From contig OY986440.1 in NCBI GenBank assembly GCA_963920525.1, positions 20,670,187 to 20,734,186 on the forward strand: DNA of 64,000 nucleotides, read 5' to 3'. This DNA is from Dichetophora obliterata. Its lineage: Eukaryota > Arthropoda > Insecta > Diptera > Sciomyzidae. The notes beneath the pieces are model-generated. The model had not been told where the DNA came from and did no database searches. It worked only from the letters and a program-made list of their open reading frames with translations. Position numbers and translations under genes: made by a program. Positions 44,588-56,394 of the stretch are shown in pieces (position 1 is the first letter of the stretch; each line of letters opens with the position of its first letter).

Positions 44588-44988
44588 AGAAATTAAATTA
44601 AAGTTTTTTCTAAATAACCTCTATATTTATTATGTTGACTTTATATGATTTAAATACAAATTCTAAATGTTTGATAGTTTAAATCATACTTGATTTTAAA
44701 TACAAATTCTAGTTGTTTGATAGTTTAAAATCGTTTATTGAGCTTAAGGTCAAAGTTCAAAGGTCAAAGTCAAAGGACAATTAATTGTTCTAACGAATTT
44801 TTCCAAAGAAACAACAACAGCAACAAAGTTTTTTTAAATATGAAAAGGAAAAAAGGAAAAAAAAGCTCAATAAACGATTTTAAACTATCAAACAACTACA
44901 ATTTGTATTTAAAATCAAGTATGATTTAAACTATCAAACATTTAGAATTTATATTTAAATCATATAAAGTCAACATCAGAAATTAAAT
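44588..44988. repeat. Fold-back insertion unique to unit 1
   Basis: An extra block of about 390 bases absent from unit 2. AGAAATTAAAT occurs at both ends (44588-44598 and 44978-44988), probably a target duplication. Inside, TGTTTGATAGTTTAAA and its complement form long arms around 44630-44970. The 44738-44929 frame is a by-product. Confidence 0.7.
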
Positions 44989-46387
44989 TTTAAGATGTTC
45001 TAAAGATTCGATTCGAAAAAATGGGAAAAAAATTATTTTGGGTGGTAGTTTTTACCCCCAAAAGCACCCACTGTCCCCTACATTTTTCCTTCGTTTTATT
45101 TTATATTGGTTCAAACTAAGAATGCTTGGTTTTTTCTGTCCGAAAACTAAAGTTGTGTTTTAATATATTTTAAGCATTAAATATTTTTCAAATACTTAAT
45201 ATTTTTCAATATTAAAATAAAACACACTTGTGTGCAGCTCAATATTGCTGCAAAATTAATGTAAAGAATTTCCTTCTCATAAAATTGCATTTCAATTATA
45301 CATGTGTTGGATTCGATCGGCATTCATAAACTCGACGACAATAACGTTTATTTAGAGGTTGTTTGCACAATATTTGCTCATTCGATTCCGTATGTGAACG
45401 TGTAAGCAAGTACTTCTCCTGTTTTATATTAAGAAAAAAGTGAGTGAAGTTAGTGTTTTAGTAAAAACTTAAAAACAAAATTGGAATAAGTAAGTAACTT
45501 GATTTAAATGTGAGTGCAACTGTTGATCAATTTTAGTATAGTAGAAAATTTCCTTAAAAATTACAGCAGTGTATTTAAGAACTGATGTTTGATCCTACCA
45601 AATAAAAAGTAAAGTTTCGATATAATATATTGGGTATGATTAAACATCAGTTGTTAAATATATACAATCAACGCATAGAATCATTCGTGAAAGTAATATC
45701 GTTGTCCAGTGAATCGTATGAACCATACTTTTGAATTATGAAGGACACAAAACTACAAGCAAACTTGAATAAATTTTGTGTGAATTTATTATTACACATA
45801 ATCATAATTTTTAAGTGTGAATATCCTGACAACAAAGCAATATATCGTTTCCTAAGAATGCAGTTTTTTGCGAAGAGCCTTACAATACTTTTGGTGCATA
45901 ATTAGACTGGTAAATATAAGGTAAAGTGTTGAATTTGGTGTAAATTTACTATATTATTGTACATAATCAAGTTTTTTCAAGTGTGCATTTTTCGAGAACT
46001 AAAAGGGATATCAAGTTTTCTAAGGATGCAAATTCTTTACGTTTTGTGTAAAGAGACCTTACTATTGTTTTGGTGCATAAATAGTTATTGTTCTTTGTAT
46101 GGTTCAGATTTTATATAGAAAATAAAAGCACCAAGTAGTTCTTTCCTAAAGATCCTCATTTTAAGTGACGATCGTTTTAATTTTTTTTTTTTCTAAAGAT
46201 ACATTTTTGTACAAAGAGTCCTTAAAAATAATTTTTTTTTTTTCTATATAAAGTTAAGATCTTATAAAGAAAAAACACCTCAAATCTGCAAAAAGTCGAT
46301 ACCTTAAGAACTAAGCAAGATATCACAAGTATAAGCATATTTTTATCACAATTTTTGAGACATTTTCGTTTTCTAAGTATGCACTTT

Positions 46388-47200
46388 TGCACACTGAGAA
46401 AACTGTTTGCTAAATATGTATTGTGGTTAAGCAAAACTTGCGCTTGATTCTCAGCCACTTCAAAATTATGCTAAATTTCAGCATAAACTAATCAAAATTT
46501 GCTATTTCTATTTATAATAACAAATATTTGCTTGAATTAAGTAAAACCTTGCTTTTGCAGTTTAGTATAATTAAGTAAATATTTGCTTGAATTTTATAAA
46601 AATTTTGCTTAGTTATTATAAACTGCAAAAGCAAATTTCTTCTTAATTCTAGCAAATATTTGGTAAGTTGTTATAAATTGGAATAGCAAATTTTGATTAG
46701 TTTTTGCTGAAATCTAGCATATTTTTGAAGTGAAAAAATTATTAACATTAAATTAAATTGAAAAACTACCACCATCTGGAGATTTGAACCTCGGCCGCGT
46801 GAGTGTAAGTGCACCAACACAGTTGTTAACTAATCGTCGCCAAATTTTCTTCATTAAGAATAAACGTGTGCTCGTGTGTTTAGAAGAAATTTGCTTGAAT
46901 TGAGTAAAAATTTGATATTTGAGTTTATAATAACTTGGCAAATATTTGCTTGAATTAAGTAGAAATTTACTATTCCAATTTCTATTGAATTAAGCAGAAA
47001 TTTTCTTTGACATTTTATAATAAATTAGCAAAATTTTGTGTAAATTTAATCAAAATTTTGCTTTTTCCTAAATACATGAGGAGTGATTTCAATTGAGCAA
47101 TCCTTTTCTAAAATCACACCGTGATTAAGCAAAGTTTTGCTGATTTGCTTTTAAGCAAAACATTTGCTTGATCCATGCAAATTAATTTTCTCCGTGCATG
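46388..47200. repeat. Inverted-end element in unit 1, with GCAAATATTTGC array
   Basis: TGCACACTGAGAAAA on the left and a related inverted TTTTCTCCGTGCATG on the right bracket many alternating AAGCAAATATTTGCTTGAAT phrases in both orientations. The corresponding block in unit 2 is 51120-51910. Confidence 0.6.
46765..46842 (-). repeat. tRNA-like sequence inside the duplicated unit
   Basis: On the minus strand a good polymerase III B box (GAGGTTCAAATCTCC) is preceded by GGCGACGATTAGTTAACAAC, a possible A-box region. The flanking sequence is not that of SINE-1 or SINE-2. Repeated in unit 2 at 51500-51577 with a few changes. It is probably tRNA-derived, not a working tRNA gene. Confidence 0.5.
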
Positions 47201-48192
47201 CGGAGTCCTTACAAATTATTTTGGTGAATTAATAGTTATTATGAAATGTATGTTTTAAATTGTATATAGAAAAAAGCCAACTATATTATATTTAAACTTA
47301 AAAATTAAATTCTATAGTCATTGGCATTGGCATTAAGCATAATGTAGGCTTAAAAATTGTCCAAAAATAATGCATTTGGCCAGCTAACACTCATTTCTAA
47401 ATTTATTAATTTTATTTGGAATTAATTTTTTTTCTTTATGTCCCCTTAAAATTTTTTTACGTTTTATTATCTTTTTCTAGTCAAATGAAATAAAAGACTG
47501 TGATATAATATTTCAGATATAATTTTCATTTATTATTTAAGAACTTTAGTCTTTTAAATGAAATTAATATGTACAAATTTTCGGGTATATAATAAAATGT
47601 GCATTTTTATTTATAAATGTTTAACAGACATTTTTACAGTATTTCGAAAAGAGTTTTAAAGCTTTATTTTGCTTTGGTGGTTTTTTTACTTTCAATTCGG
47701 TGGATTTTTTTAGATGAGATTGGTAGCTAAAATTTTTTTTGAGTGGCTGATGACAAAACTTTGAAAACTATACGAAAACTTGCGTTCATTGCGAATCGAA
47801 ATGCTTGATCTACTTGCCATTTTTCACATTTTTTTTCGAAAAAATTTTCATTTTTTTCCATTTTCTTAACTCTAATACATAATAATCATAATAATTTGTC
47901 ATTTTCTTCGATCCCAATAAAGAATTTGTGCCAAAAAATAAAATTTTTGCAATTTTTAGTAGTGCTTTACAACTCCCCATGATTTTTGGAAACACCAAAA
48001 ACCAATTTTTTGGGCCAAGAGGCAAAAATTGTCGATGATTTTGAATTTTATGCAAACCCTTCAACCAGGAATTGTATTTTAAGATGTTCTAAGATTCGAT
48101 TCAAAAAAATGGGAAAAACATTATTTTGGTGGTAGTTTTTACCCCCAAAAGTACCCACTGTCCCCTACATTTTTCATTCGTTTTATTTTATA

Positions 48193-49054
48193 CTAGCTGA
48201 TATACCCGGTGTTACTCGAAAGTCACTTATATAAACATTTTAACATACACTTCTCGATTAAATGTTTTTTAAAATCGGGAATAATGAAAAACATGTTGAA
48301 TTTTATTTGAATTTTATTTTATTTCATTTTATTTATCTACCGTTAGAAAGGTAGTTGAACAAACATTAATCCAAAAAAGTTTAGAAAAATTTTTGTTGTC
48401 GGTGGTTCCATCTCTTGCGGTGAGCTAATTGAATTCAAAGAAGGGGTACGAAAAACATATTTTAAAAATAAAAAAGAATTTTTATATTTACTTAATCTTA
48501 GCACAATTACCTTTTCAACAAAATAAAAATTATGGTGGGACTCAATGCGTCCTTGAGATATGGTCATTTTAACGTCTAAACAAAGATTAATATTAAAAAA
48601 CATATTGAACTTTTTAACAAAAAAAAATTTTAATGAAATATATTAAAAACAGCGGAGTGAGTTATTGGCATTAAAAGTAAAAACTTTGATTTTCATATTG
48701 TTCATTATTATCATATTGCTCATTATTAGCTGTCAATGTTTTATGAAAAAGTCGTTGTACTGAAAATTTCTCCAATTTTGAAGATATGTGAGTGTTTTTG
48801 ATGTCAAAAAAACAAAAAAGTTTTCAAATTAAATATACAAAAATCTCCGATACTAAAAAGTTTTATAATAACAAAATTACCGTTAGTTGAAAAATTTCAG
48901 AGGGAGCATGGAAAAAACTAAGTATGTAACATTTTAAGTTGGGATAAACTTAATACGTGTACCTAGTTTGAGCAAAATCCGTTGAGCCGTTTAGATTTGT
49001 ATAAAGGCCAAACAAACGAACAAACAAACAGAAAATTAGTTTTATTACTATAGA
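48193..49054 (+). mobile_element. ACTAGCTG-type dispersed repeat inserted in unit 2
   Basis: Unit 1 reads TTTTATATTGGTT. Unit 2 reads TTTTATA, then CTAGCTGATATACCCGG... to ...TTTTATTACTATAGA, then TTGGTT. The inserted block is about 862 bp. Near its end it carries CCGTTGAGCCGTTTAGAT and AAACAAACGAACAAACAAAC, phrases typical of common insect dispersed repeats. The superfamily is not determined and there is no coding sequence. Its start resembles 17652. Confidence 0.75.
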
Positions 49055-49797
49055 TTGGTTTAAACTAAGAATGCTTGATTTTTTTCTGTCCGTGAACTAA
49101 AGTTGTGTTTTAGTATATTTTAAGCATTTAATATTTTTCAAATACTTAATATTTTTCAATAATAAAATAAAACACACTTGTGTGCAGCTCAATATTGCTG
49201 CAAAATTAATGTAAAGAATTTCCTTCTCATAAAATTGCATTTAAATTATACATGTGTCGGATTCGATCGGCATTCATAAAATCGACGACAATAACGTTTA
49301 TTTACAGCTTGTTTGCACAATATTTGCTCATTCGATTCCGTGTGTGAACGTGTAAACAGGTACTTCTCCTGTTTTTTATTAAGAAAAAAGTGAGTGAACT
49401 TAGTGTTTTAGTAAAAACTTAAAAACGAAATTGGAATAAGTAACTTGATTTAAATGTGAGTGCACACTGGTGATCAATTTGAGTATAGTTGAAAATTTCC
49501 TTAAAAATTACAGCAGTGTATTTAAGAACTGATGTTTGATCCTGCCAAATATATAGTAAAGTTTCGATATAATATATTGTGCATGATTAAACATCAGTTG
49601 TTAAATATATACAATCAACGCATAGAATCATTCGTGAAAGTTATATCGTTGTCCGGTGAATCATATGAACCATACGTTTAATTATGAAGGACACAAAACT
49701 TCAAGCAAACTTGAATAAATTTTGTGTGAATTTATTATTACATATAATCATAATTTTTAAGTGTGAATATCCTGACAACAAAGCAATATATCGTTTG

Positions 49798-50580
49798 CTG
49801 TCCCACTGTCCCCTACATTTTCCATTCGTTTTATTTTATATTGGTTTAAACTAAGAATGCTTGATTTTTTTCTGTCCGTGAACTAACGTTGTGTTTTAGT
49901 ATATTTTAAGCATTAAATATTTTTCAAATACTTATTATTTTTCAATAATAAAATAAAACAAACTTGTGTGCAGCTCAATATTGCTGCAAAATTAATGTAA
50001 AGAATTTCCTTCTCATAAAATTACATTTAAATTATACATGTGTCGGATTCGATCGGCATTCATAAAATCGACGACAATAACGTTTATTTACAGCTTGTTT
50101 GCACAATATTTGCTCATTCGATTCCGTGTGTTAACGTGTAAACAGGTACTTCTCCTGTTTTTATTAAGAAAAAAGTGAGTGAAGTTAGTGTTTTAGTAAA
50201 AACTTAAAAACGAAATTGGAATAAGTTACTTGATTTAAATGTGAGTGCACACTGGTGATCAATTTTAGTATAGTTGAAAATTTCCTTAAAAATTACAGCA
50301 GTGTATTTAAGAACTGATGTTTGATCCTGCCAAATATATAGTAAAGTTTCGATATAATATATTGGGTATGATTAAACATCAGTTGTTATATATACACAAT
50401 CAACGCATAGAATTATTCGTGAAAGTAATATAGTTGTCCGCTGAATCGTATGAACCATACGTTTGAATTATGAAGGACACAAAACTACAAGCAAACTTGA
50501 ATAAATTTTGTGTGAATTTATTATTACACATAATCATAATTTTTAAGTGTGAATATCCTGACAACAAAGCAATATATCGT
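49798..50580 (+). repeat. Tandem second copy of a sub-unit in unit 2
   Basis: The block from CACTGTCCCCTAC to CAATATATCGTTT occurs at 49050-49797 (without its first bases) and again at 49798-50580. It occurs once in unit 1 (45060-45850) and partly at 54621-55033. Confidence 0.8.
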
Positions 50581-51499
50581 TTCCTGAGAATGCAGTTTTT
50601 TGCAAAGAGCCCTTACAATACTTTTGGTGCATAATTAGACTGGTAAATATAAGGTTAAGTGTTGAATTTGGTGTAAATTTACTATATTATTGTACATAAT
50701 CAAGTTTTTTCAAGTGTGCATTTTTCGAGAACTAAAAGGGATATCAAGTTTTTTAAGGATGCAAATTCTTTACGTTTTGTGTAAAGAGATCTTACTATGT
50801 TTCGGTGCATAAATCGTTATTGTTCTTTGTTTGGCTTAGATTTTATATAGAAAATAAAAGCACCAAGTAGTTCTTTCCTAAAGATCCTCATTTTAAGTAA
50901 CGATCGTTTTAATTTGTTTTTTCTAAAGATACATTTTTGTGTAAAGAGTCCTTAAAAATAATTTTTTTTTTCTAAATAAAGTTAAGATCTTATAAAGAAA
51001 AAAACGCATCAAATCTGCAAAAAGTCGATACCTTAAGAAATAAGCAAGATATCACAAGTATAAGCATATTTTTTTGTCACAATTTTTGAGACATTTTCGT
51101 TTTCTAAGTATGCACTTTTGCACACTTAGAAAACTGTTTGCTAAATTTGTATTGTGGTTAAGCAAAACTTGCGCTTGATTCTCAGCCACTTCAAAATTAT
51201 GCTAAATTTCAGCATAAACTAATCAAAATTTGCTATTTCAATTTATAATAACTAAACAAATATTTGCTTGAATTAAGTAAAACTTTGCTTTTGCAGTTTA
51301 TAATAACTAAGTTAATATTTGCTTGAGTTTAATCAAAATTTTGCTTAGTTATTATAAACTGCAAAAGCAAATTTCTACTGAATTCAAGCAAATATTTGCT
51401 AAGTTGTTACAAATTGGAATAGCAAATTTCGATTAGTTTTTGCTGAAATCTAGCATATTTTTGAAGTGAAATATTATTAACATAAAACTAAATTGAAAA

Positions 51500-51577
51500 A
51501 CTACCACCATCTGGAGATTTGAACCTCGGCCGAGTGAGTGTAAGTGCACCATCGCAGATGTTAACCAATCGTTGCTA
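51500..51577 (-). repeat. tRNA-like sequence, unit 2 copy
   Basis: Counterpart of 46765-46842 with the same B box, GAGGTTCAAATCTCC, and several differences in the 5' half. Confidence 0.5.
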
Positions 51578-52032
51578 AATTTTCTTCATTAAGAATAAAC
51601 GTGTGCTCGTGTGTTTAGAAGAAATTTGCTTGAATTGAGTAAAAGTTGATATTTTGGCAAATATTTGCTTGAATTAAGTAGAAATTTGCTATTCCAATTG
51701 ATAATAACTAAGCAAATATTTGCTTAAATTAAGCATAAATTTGCTTTGACATTTTATAATAACTTAGCAAAATTTTGTGTGAATTTAATCAAGGTTTTTT
51801 TTTTTGAGTGAATTCAATTGAGCAATCTTTTTCTAAAATCACACCGTGATTGAGCAAAGTTTTGCTGATTTGCTTTTCAGCAAAACATTTGCTTGGTTCT
51901 CCGTGCATGCGGAATCCTTACAAATTATTTGGTGCATTAATAGTTCTTATGCAATGTATGTTTTAAATTTTATATAGAAAAAAGCTATCTATATAATATT
52001 TAAACTTAAAAATTAAATTCTATAGTCATTGG

Positions 52033-53763
52033 AAAGCAAGCTTTGAATTGCATATAAAAATGTAAACGCATTTTGGAAAAAATTTGTTTTGAAAACAATT
52101 TTTCAAACAAGAATCATATAATTAAATAAATTTTTTGTATTTTCTTTAAAACTTACCAAATCAATTTTGAATTAAATATTTTTACGAGATCACCGTTTCA
52201 TTAACTTTTTAATTGTGATACTGTGATGATAAAGATGTCTGTCTGCTGGCCTGCCCTCACACGAACTAGCACAACAAATCTGAAAGAGAAAAAAAGTAGA
52301 TTAAGAAGAATATATAAAAATTTAATGTAGCTTCAGGCTACTTCTTAAAGCTATAAGCCTAGATCGCTTACGGGTCAAGCACAATTCTTGCAACATTTCA
52401 AAAATCATATATACATATAAATATTAATTGTATTTTAATATACAAAAAAATGGCTGTGGGGCTATTTTAACTTCGGTCCATCCGAATATTAATTCCTTAC
52501 TAGTTTTTTCTTCAAAGTCCTTGGAGCCGAAAAAGACTCATTTTCTACGGTTGAACAGAAAGGCTTCCAAATGCTAGGTGTGGGCTGTTGTGGAATAGGA
52601 ACTGCCGTTTTCTCTACTGTCATGCCAAAAGCTACTGTTAAAATGGAAAATTTTGCATTTAATTCTTAAGGGAGGTGTTAGGCAAAATAATTGAAATTAA
52701 GGCATATTTTAGAAGATTTTTTTCTAAAAAAGTATATATATATAGACAAAAAATTTACTTTTCATGTCAATTTTACATCATCAGTTTACATAAAAAGACT
52801 TTTTATATAGCAGTTATAATAGTTTTTCGTTTTATATGAAGATGGCGCTGAGGTTGATATGCTTAAAAAAGGTGAAAATTGGGTTGCATCATAGATCGGC
52901 TCCAGATCGTCTAAAAAAATAAGTAAATAAAAGATGCATTCAAAAGTAGACCCTTGAATATAATTTATTTACCAAAGTGGAATAGAAATATGGAAAATTA
53001 AGAAAATTATGGAGCGTGAAAAAGAAAATAAAAAAATGTACGTTATTTTTGACCATATTGTTGCGTGTAAAAACTAGATAAATTTTCCAAAGAAGCTTAT
53101 TTTGGTAAATGGGGTGTATAATTACATTATAAATAATTTCCAAAAAAAATATATTAAAATCGGTCGATTAGTTAGTTTGCAGGAGTGTGACTCTTTTTGA
53201 AAAAGTATGTTTAGATAAAAACGCGATGAAAATAAGCTGGTGTGATTCGAAAGTTTCTTAAATATTCTTGAATAGTTGTGAATAATCAATTTTAGAAAAA
53301 AATTTCAGTTTTCAAAAAATTGTTTGTCTAAAATCTCCCTTAAAATAATGCTGCATATTCCATAATTATCCGACCAATAGGACAGAATATCCAATTAATT
53401 TGACTTATTGCCAATCTTCATTAGGAAGTTTTATTACTATCACCCACTTACGCACTCTAGCATGCATCGTCATAATTTTTTTTTTCTCTTCCAATTCCAA
53501 AAATCAAATTCAAATATCCTCTCGCGCTCAATCATCCAATCATCCCATCCAACCTGCGCCTGCATCAATTCAATTAAATTTCACTTTGAATCATAAGTGA
53601 ACTCATGTAGTACTAAGAATATGTACGTTCTTGCCAACAAAAACCCGCAAGCTCACAAGGCGAATATGAAATGAACACATTCGGTTGACAACACTGCCCA
53701 AACCTTTTACAACCCTACCTACCCACACAGCCAGCAAACCAAAAACTTTTTTCTCATCATTGG
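52033..53763. other. Non-coding stretch
   Basis: Contains a divergent copy (52441-52560) of the A block seen at 54474 and 55027. A CA-rich, pyrimidine-rich patch lies near 53520-53760. Frames at 53400-53600 have no motif. Confidence 0.35.
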
Positions 53764-54473
53764 TTAACCCTCGGATAGACTAGTTATGTCGTCTGGCCAG
53801 ACGAAATGGTTTTTCTTTTTGAATAACTTTGTTTCTAGGTGCTCGATTGCTAAACGCCCTCGTAATTTTTCGAGTATGTTTTCGCTCTTTACGATAATCA
53901 CAAGACAGAAAAGATCTGTAAATGCTGGTAGTGTCAAGTTTTGTCACAAAGTCAAAATCTTCATACAGTATTGGCCAAAACATATGCAACAAAATTTTGT
54001 TTTTCAATTAACTCTGTTTCTGGTGAATGATTTCGTAATAAGCTATTGAAATTTAATTTAATGTCTGTGAAATGTGTATTAATCAAATGCATTTAATTTT
54101 TCGTAATCATTTGAACTAAATTCCAAATTATTAAAGTTAAAAAACCACGACTACCTCCCATACAAAACGACTTTATGAAATCAGTAAAATATCCATAAAT
54201 TCAACAAAAATCAGTTCAATTTCTTCAAATTTAGCAAATTAATCACTCGATGTTCGGAATTTTGTTAAAAAAAACTGAAAATTCCACCCACCTCCCATAC
54301 AAAGTGACGTCATCATAATAGACTTTATAAATTCCAAAATAATGAATGTTTAAACTTGAAATTGTGCACATAAGCTTTAATAAATAAAAAGGACTCTGAG
54401 TTTCTAATGTTAAATATTTGGGTAAAAACCACGCCTTATAAAACTAACGTCACCATAAAAATACAACATTCAA

Positions 54474-55157
54474 GGCATAGAATAAACTAAAATACGGCCG
54501 TGGGGTATTTTAACTTGGATCCAATCGAAGATAATTCCCTACTAGTTTATAACTGCTTTGCAGCGCGTTGGGTCCTTTTCTTAGAATTTCAAAATCTTAA
54601 AAACAAAAATTTTGAAAATATTTTATATTAAGAAAAAAGTGAGTGAAGTAAGTGTTTTAGTAAAAACTTAAAAACAAAATTAACTTAAAAAGTAACTTGA
54701 TTTAAATGTGAGTGCACACTGGTGATCAATTTTAGTATAGTTGAAAATTTCCTTAAAAATGACAGTATGTTTAAGAACTGATGTTTAAACCTGCCAAATA
54801 TATAGTAAAGTTTCGATATAATATATTGGGCATGATTAAACATCAGTTGTTAAATATATACAATCAACGCATAGAATCATTCGTGAAAGTAATATCGTTG
54901 TACGGTGAATCATATGAACCATACGTTTGAATTATGAAGGACACAAAACTGTAAGCAAACTTGAATAAATTTTGTGTGAATTTATTATTACACATAATCA
55001 TAATTTTTAAGTGTGAATATCCTGACAACAAAGAATAAATAAAATACGGCCGTGGGGTATTTTAACTTGGATCCAATTGATAATAATTCCCTACTAGTTT
55101 ATAACTGCTTTGCAGCGGGTTGGGTCCTTTTTGCAGAATTTCAAAATCTTAAAAACA
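54474..55157 (+). repeat. A-Q-A block: part of the large repeat between two 131-bp direct repeats
   Basis: The A block (ATACGGCCGTGGGGTATTTT to TTTCAAAATCTTAAAAACA) occurs at 54474-54607 and 55027-55157. Between them, 54621-55033 matches 49372-49797 of the large repeat. Confidence 0.75.
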
Positions 55158-55194
55158 AAACAAAAATTTTTTAATCGTTTTTCAAGATTTCTTA

Positions 55195-55470
55195 ATTGAA
55201 AATTTGACACTGTTTCGAAAAGTGTCCAATTTCGAAAGAAGTATCAAATTTTCCGAACAATGTCAAATTTGAAAAATAATCAAAATAATGAATTATTGTC
55301 AAGTCACAGAAATTGTCAAATTTTGAAATATATGTCAAGTCGTCCAATTATTTCAAAAAGTGTAAAATATCGAAAAAAGTGTAAAATTTGGAATAAGTGC
55401 CAAAATTCGAAAAATTGTCAAATTTTGAATAAGTGTCAAATTTGGAAATGTACAAGTTTTGCAAAAAAGT
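55195..55470 (+). repeat. Degenerate short tandem repeat (GTGTCAAATTTYGAAAA)
   Basis: About 12 loosely spaced copies of a 17-20 base phrase. The 55260-55505 frame is a by-product. Confidence 0.6.
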
Positions 55471-55674
55471 TTATAAGTGGACAAAAAACCACCACGTCTG
55501 GATGACGCTAAGTGTACGACCATAAATATTTAAAAAATTTATAATTATGCCAAAATTTGACATTTTTGGTTTCGAAATTAGACACTTTTCCGTTTTTTTC
55601 TCGAAATTATACATTTCTTAAAATTTCAAGAATTTTTTTTGAGATGTTTTTCAAGGTCTATGCGTAATTTGTAT

Positions 55675-55800
55675 TTTCTAGATTATTTTTTTCAAGATTT
55701 TCGTTTCAAGATTTTTTTTTCAAGATTTCGTTTTCAAGATTTTTTTTCAAGATTATTTTTTTCAAGATTTTGGTTGTTTCAAGATTTTGGCCTTCAAGCA
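55675..55800 (+). repeat. TTTTTCAAGAT tandem tract
   Basis: Eight or so copies of TTTCAAGATTTT with T-runs of varying length. Confidence 0.75.
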
Positions 55801-55825
55801 TTCGGAACGCTCCCCAGGCTGCCTT

Positions 55826-56165
55826 CTACGTTCTATACGGTGAAATTGGTCCAATTACAAATGACAGAGAACACCCCCACATCATAATACTTTCTTCACC
55901 AAATTTAACAGTTTTCCAGAAATAGCGACTATCGAGCCTTTTTCCAGTTAGTCTTCTTACCTTCAGCATTCCATCGGAACCAAATATTTTGTATTTGAAT
56001 TCGTCACTAAATAGCACTGTATTCCATTTTTCCAAACTCCAATTAAGATGCTCTCTGGAAAACTTAAGTCGATTTTTTCTGAATTCGTTTTGACATGAAA
56101 GATTTTTTTTAGCTGGGCAATGAGACAAAAAACCAGCTTCTACAGTCCTTTGGCGTAACGCTGGA
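55826..56165 (-). pseudogene. Tc1-like transposase fragment
   Basis: The minus strand reads LRQRTVEAGFLSHCPAKKNL, then FSREHLNWSLEKWNTVLFSDEFKY (first catalytic Asp in FSDE), then ESIMMWGC, ending GPISPY. These are the conserved middle blocks of Tc1-like transposases (the DNA-binding/catalytic junction, then the block before the second Asp). Both ends of the protein are missing. No frameshift is needed within the fragment. Confidence 0.88.
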
Positions 56166-56244
56166 CAAAATTATTTTTTACGTGTTTGTATTTATGGGAT
56201 CAAAACAAAAAAAAGTTGTTTTATGGGGTCAAAAATTTTAAATT

Positions 56245-56394
56245 TTAAAAAAGGTCAAAGAACCAAGGCATGCGCCTTATACAAAGAAGATTTGGTCTTT
56301 GACCTGAAAGGAAAGGAATAGAATTATTTAGAGGAATTGATTAAAACCATATGTGAATTATTGTAGACACTCTCCACAAGACTACAAAGGCCGA
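56245..56394 (-). mobile_element. SINE-1 copy with internal deletion
   Basis: On the minus strand it has the head GGCCTTTGTAGTCTTGTGGA, then jumps directly into the body (TCAATTCCTCTAAATAATTC, GGTTCTTTGACC) and an A-rich tail. About 200 bases, including the B box, are missing. Confidence 0.8.

Larger units (their letters stand above)
43924..47322 (+). repeat. Large direct repeat, unit 1
   Basis: Collinear with 47378-52032 (unit 2). Landmarks in order: CCAGCCAAAACTCATTTCTA, GGTGGTTTTTTTACTTTCAA, CACCCACTGTCCCCTAC, CAGCTCAATATTGCTGC, ATCATTCGTGAAAGTAATAT, then the GCAAATATTTGCTTGAATT array and TCTATAGTCATTGG. Unit 1 has one extra insertion (44588-44988). No genes. Confidence 0.85.
47378..52032 (+). 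repeat. Large direct repeat, unit 2
   Basis: Second copy of 43924-47322, separated from it by 55 bases. It is longer because of an insertion (48193-49054) and an internal duplication (49050-49797 repeated as 49798-50580). Identity to unit 1 is high over most of the length. No genes. Confidence 0.85.

Noticed and set aside
48193..49054. Helitron
   Set aside because: It does not begin with TC or end with CTRR next to a hairpin, so the Helitron signature is missing.
43924..52032. CRISPR-like or LTR retrotransposon structure
   Set aside because: The repeats are kilobase-scale direct duplications without spacers, primer-binding site, polypurine tract or gag/pol coding sequence.
55639..55887. Phe-rich repetitive protein
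   Set aside because: It is a translation of the TTTCAAGATTTT tract.
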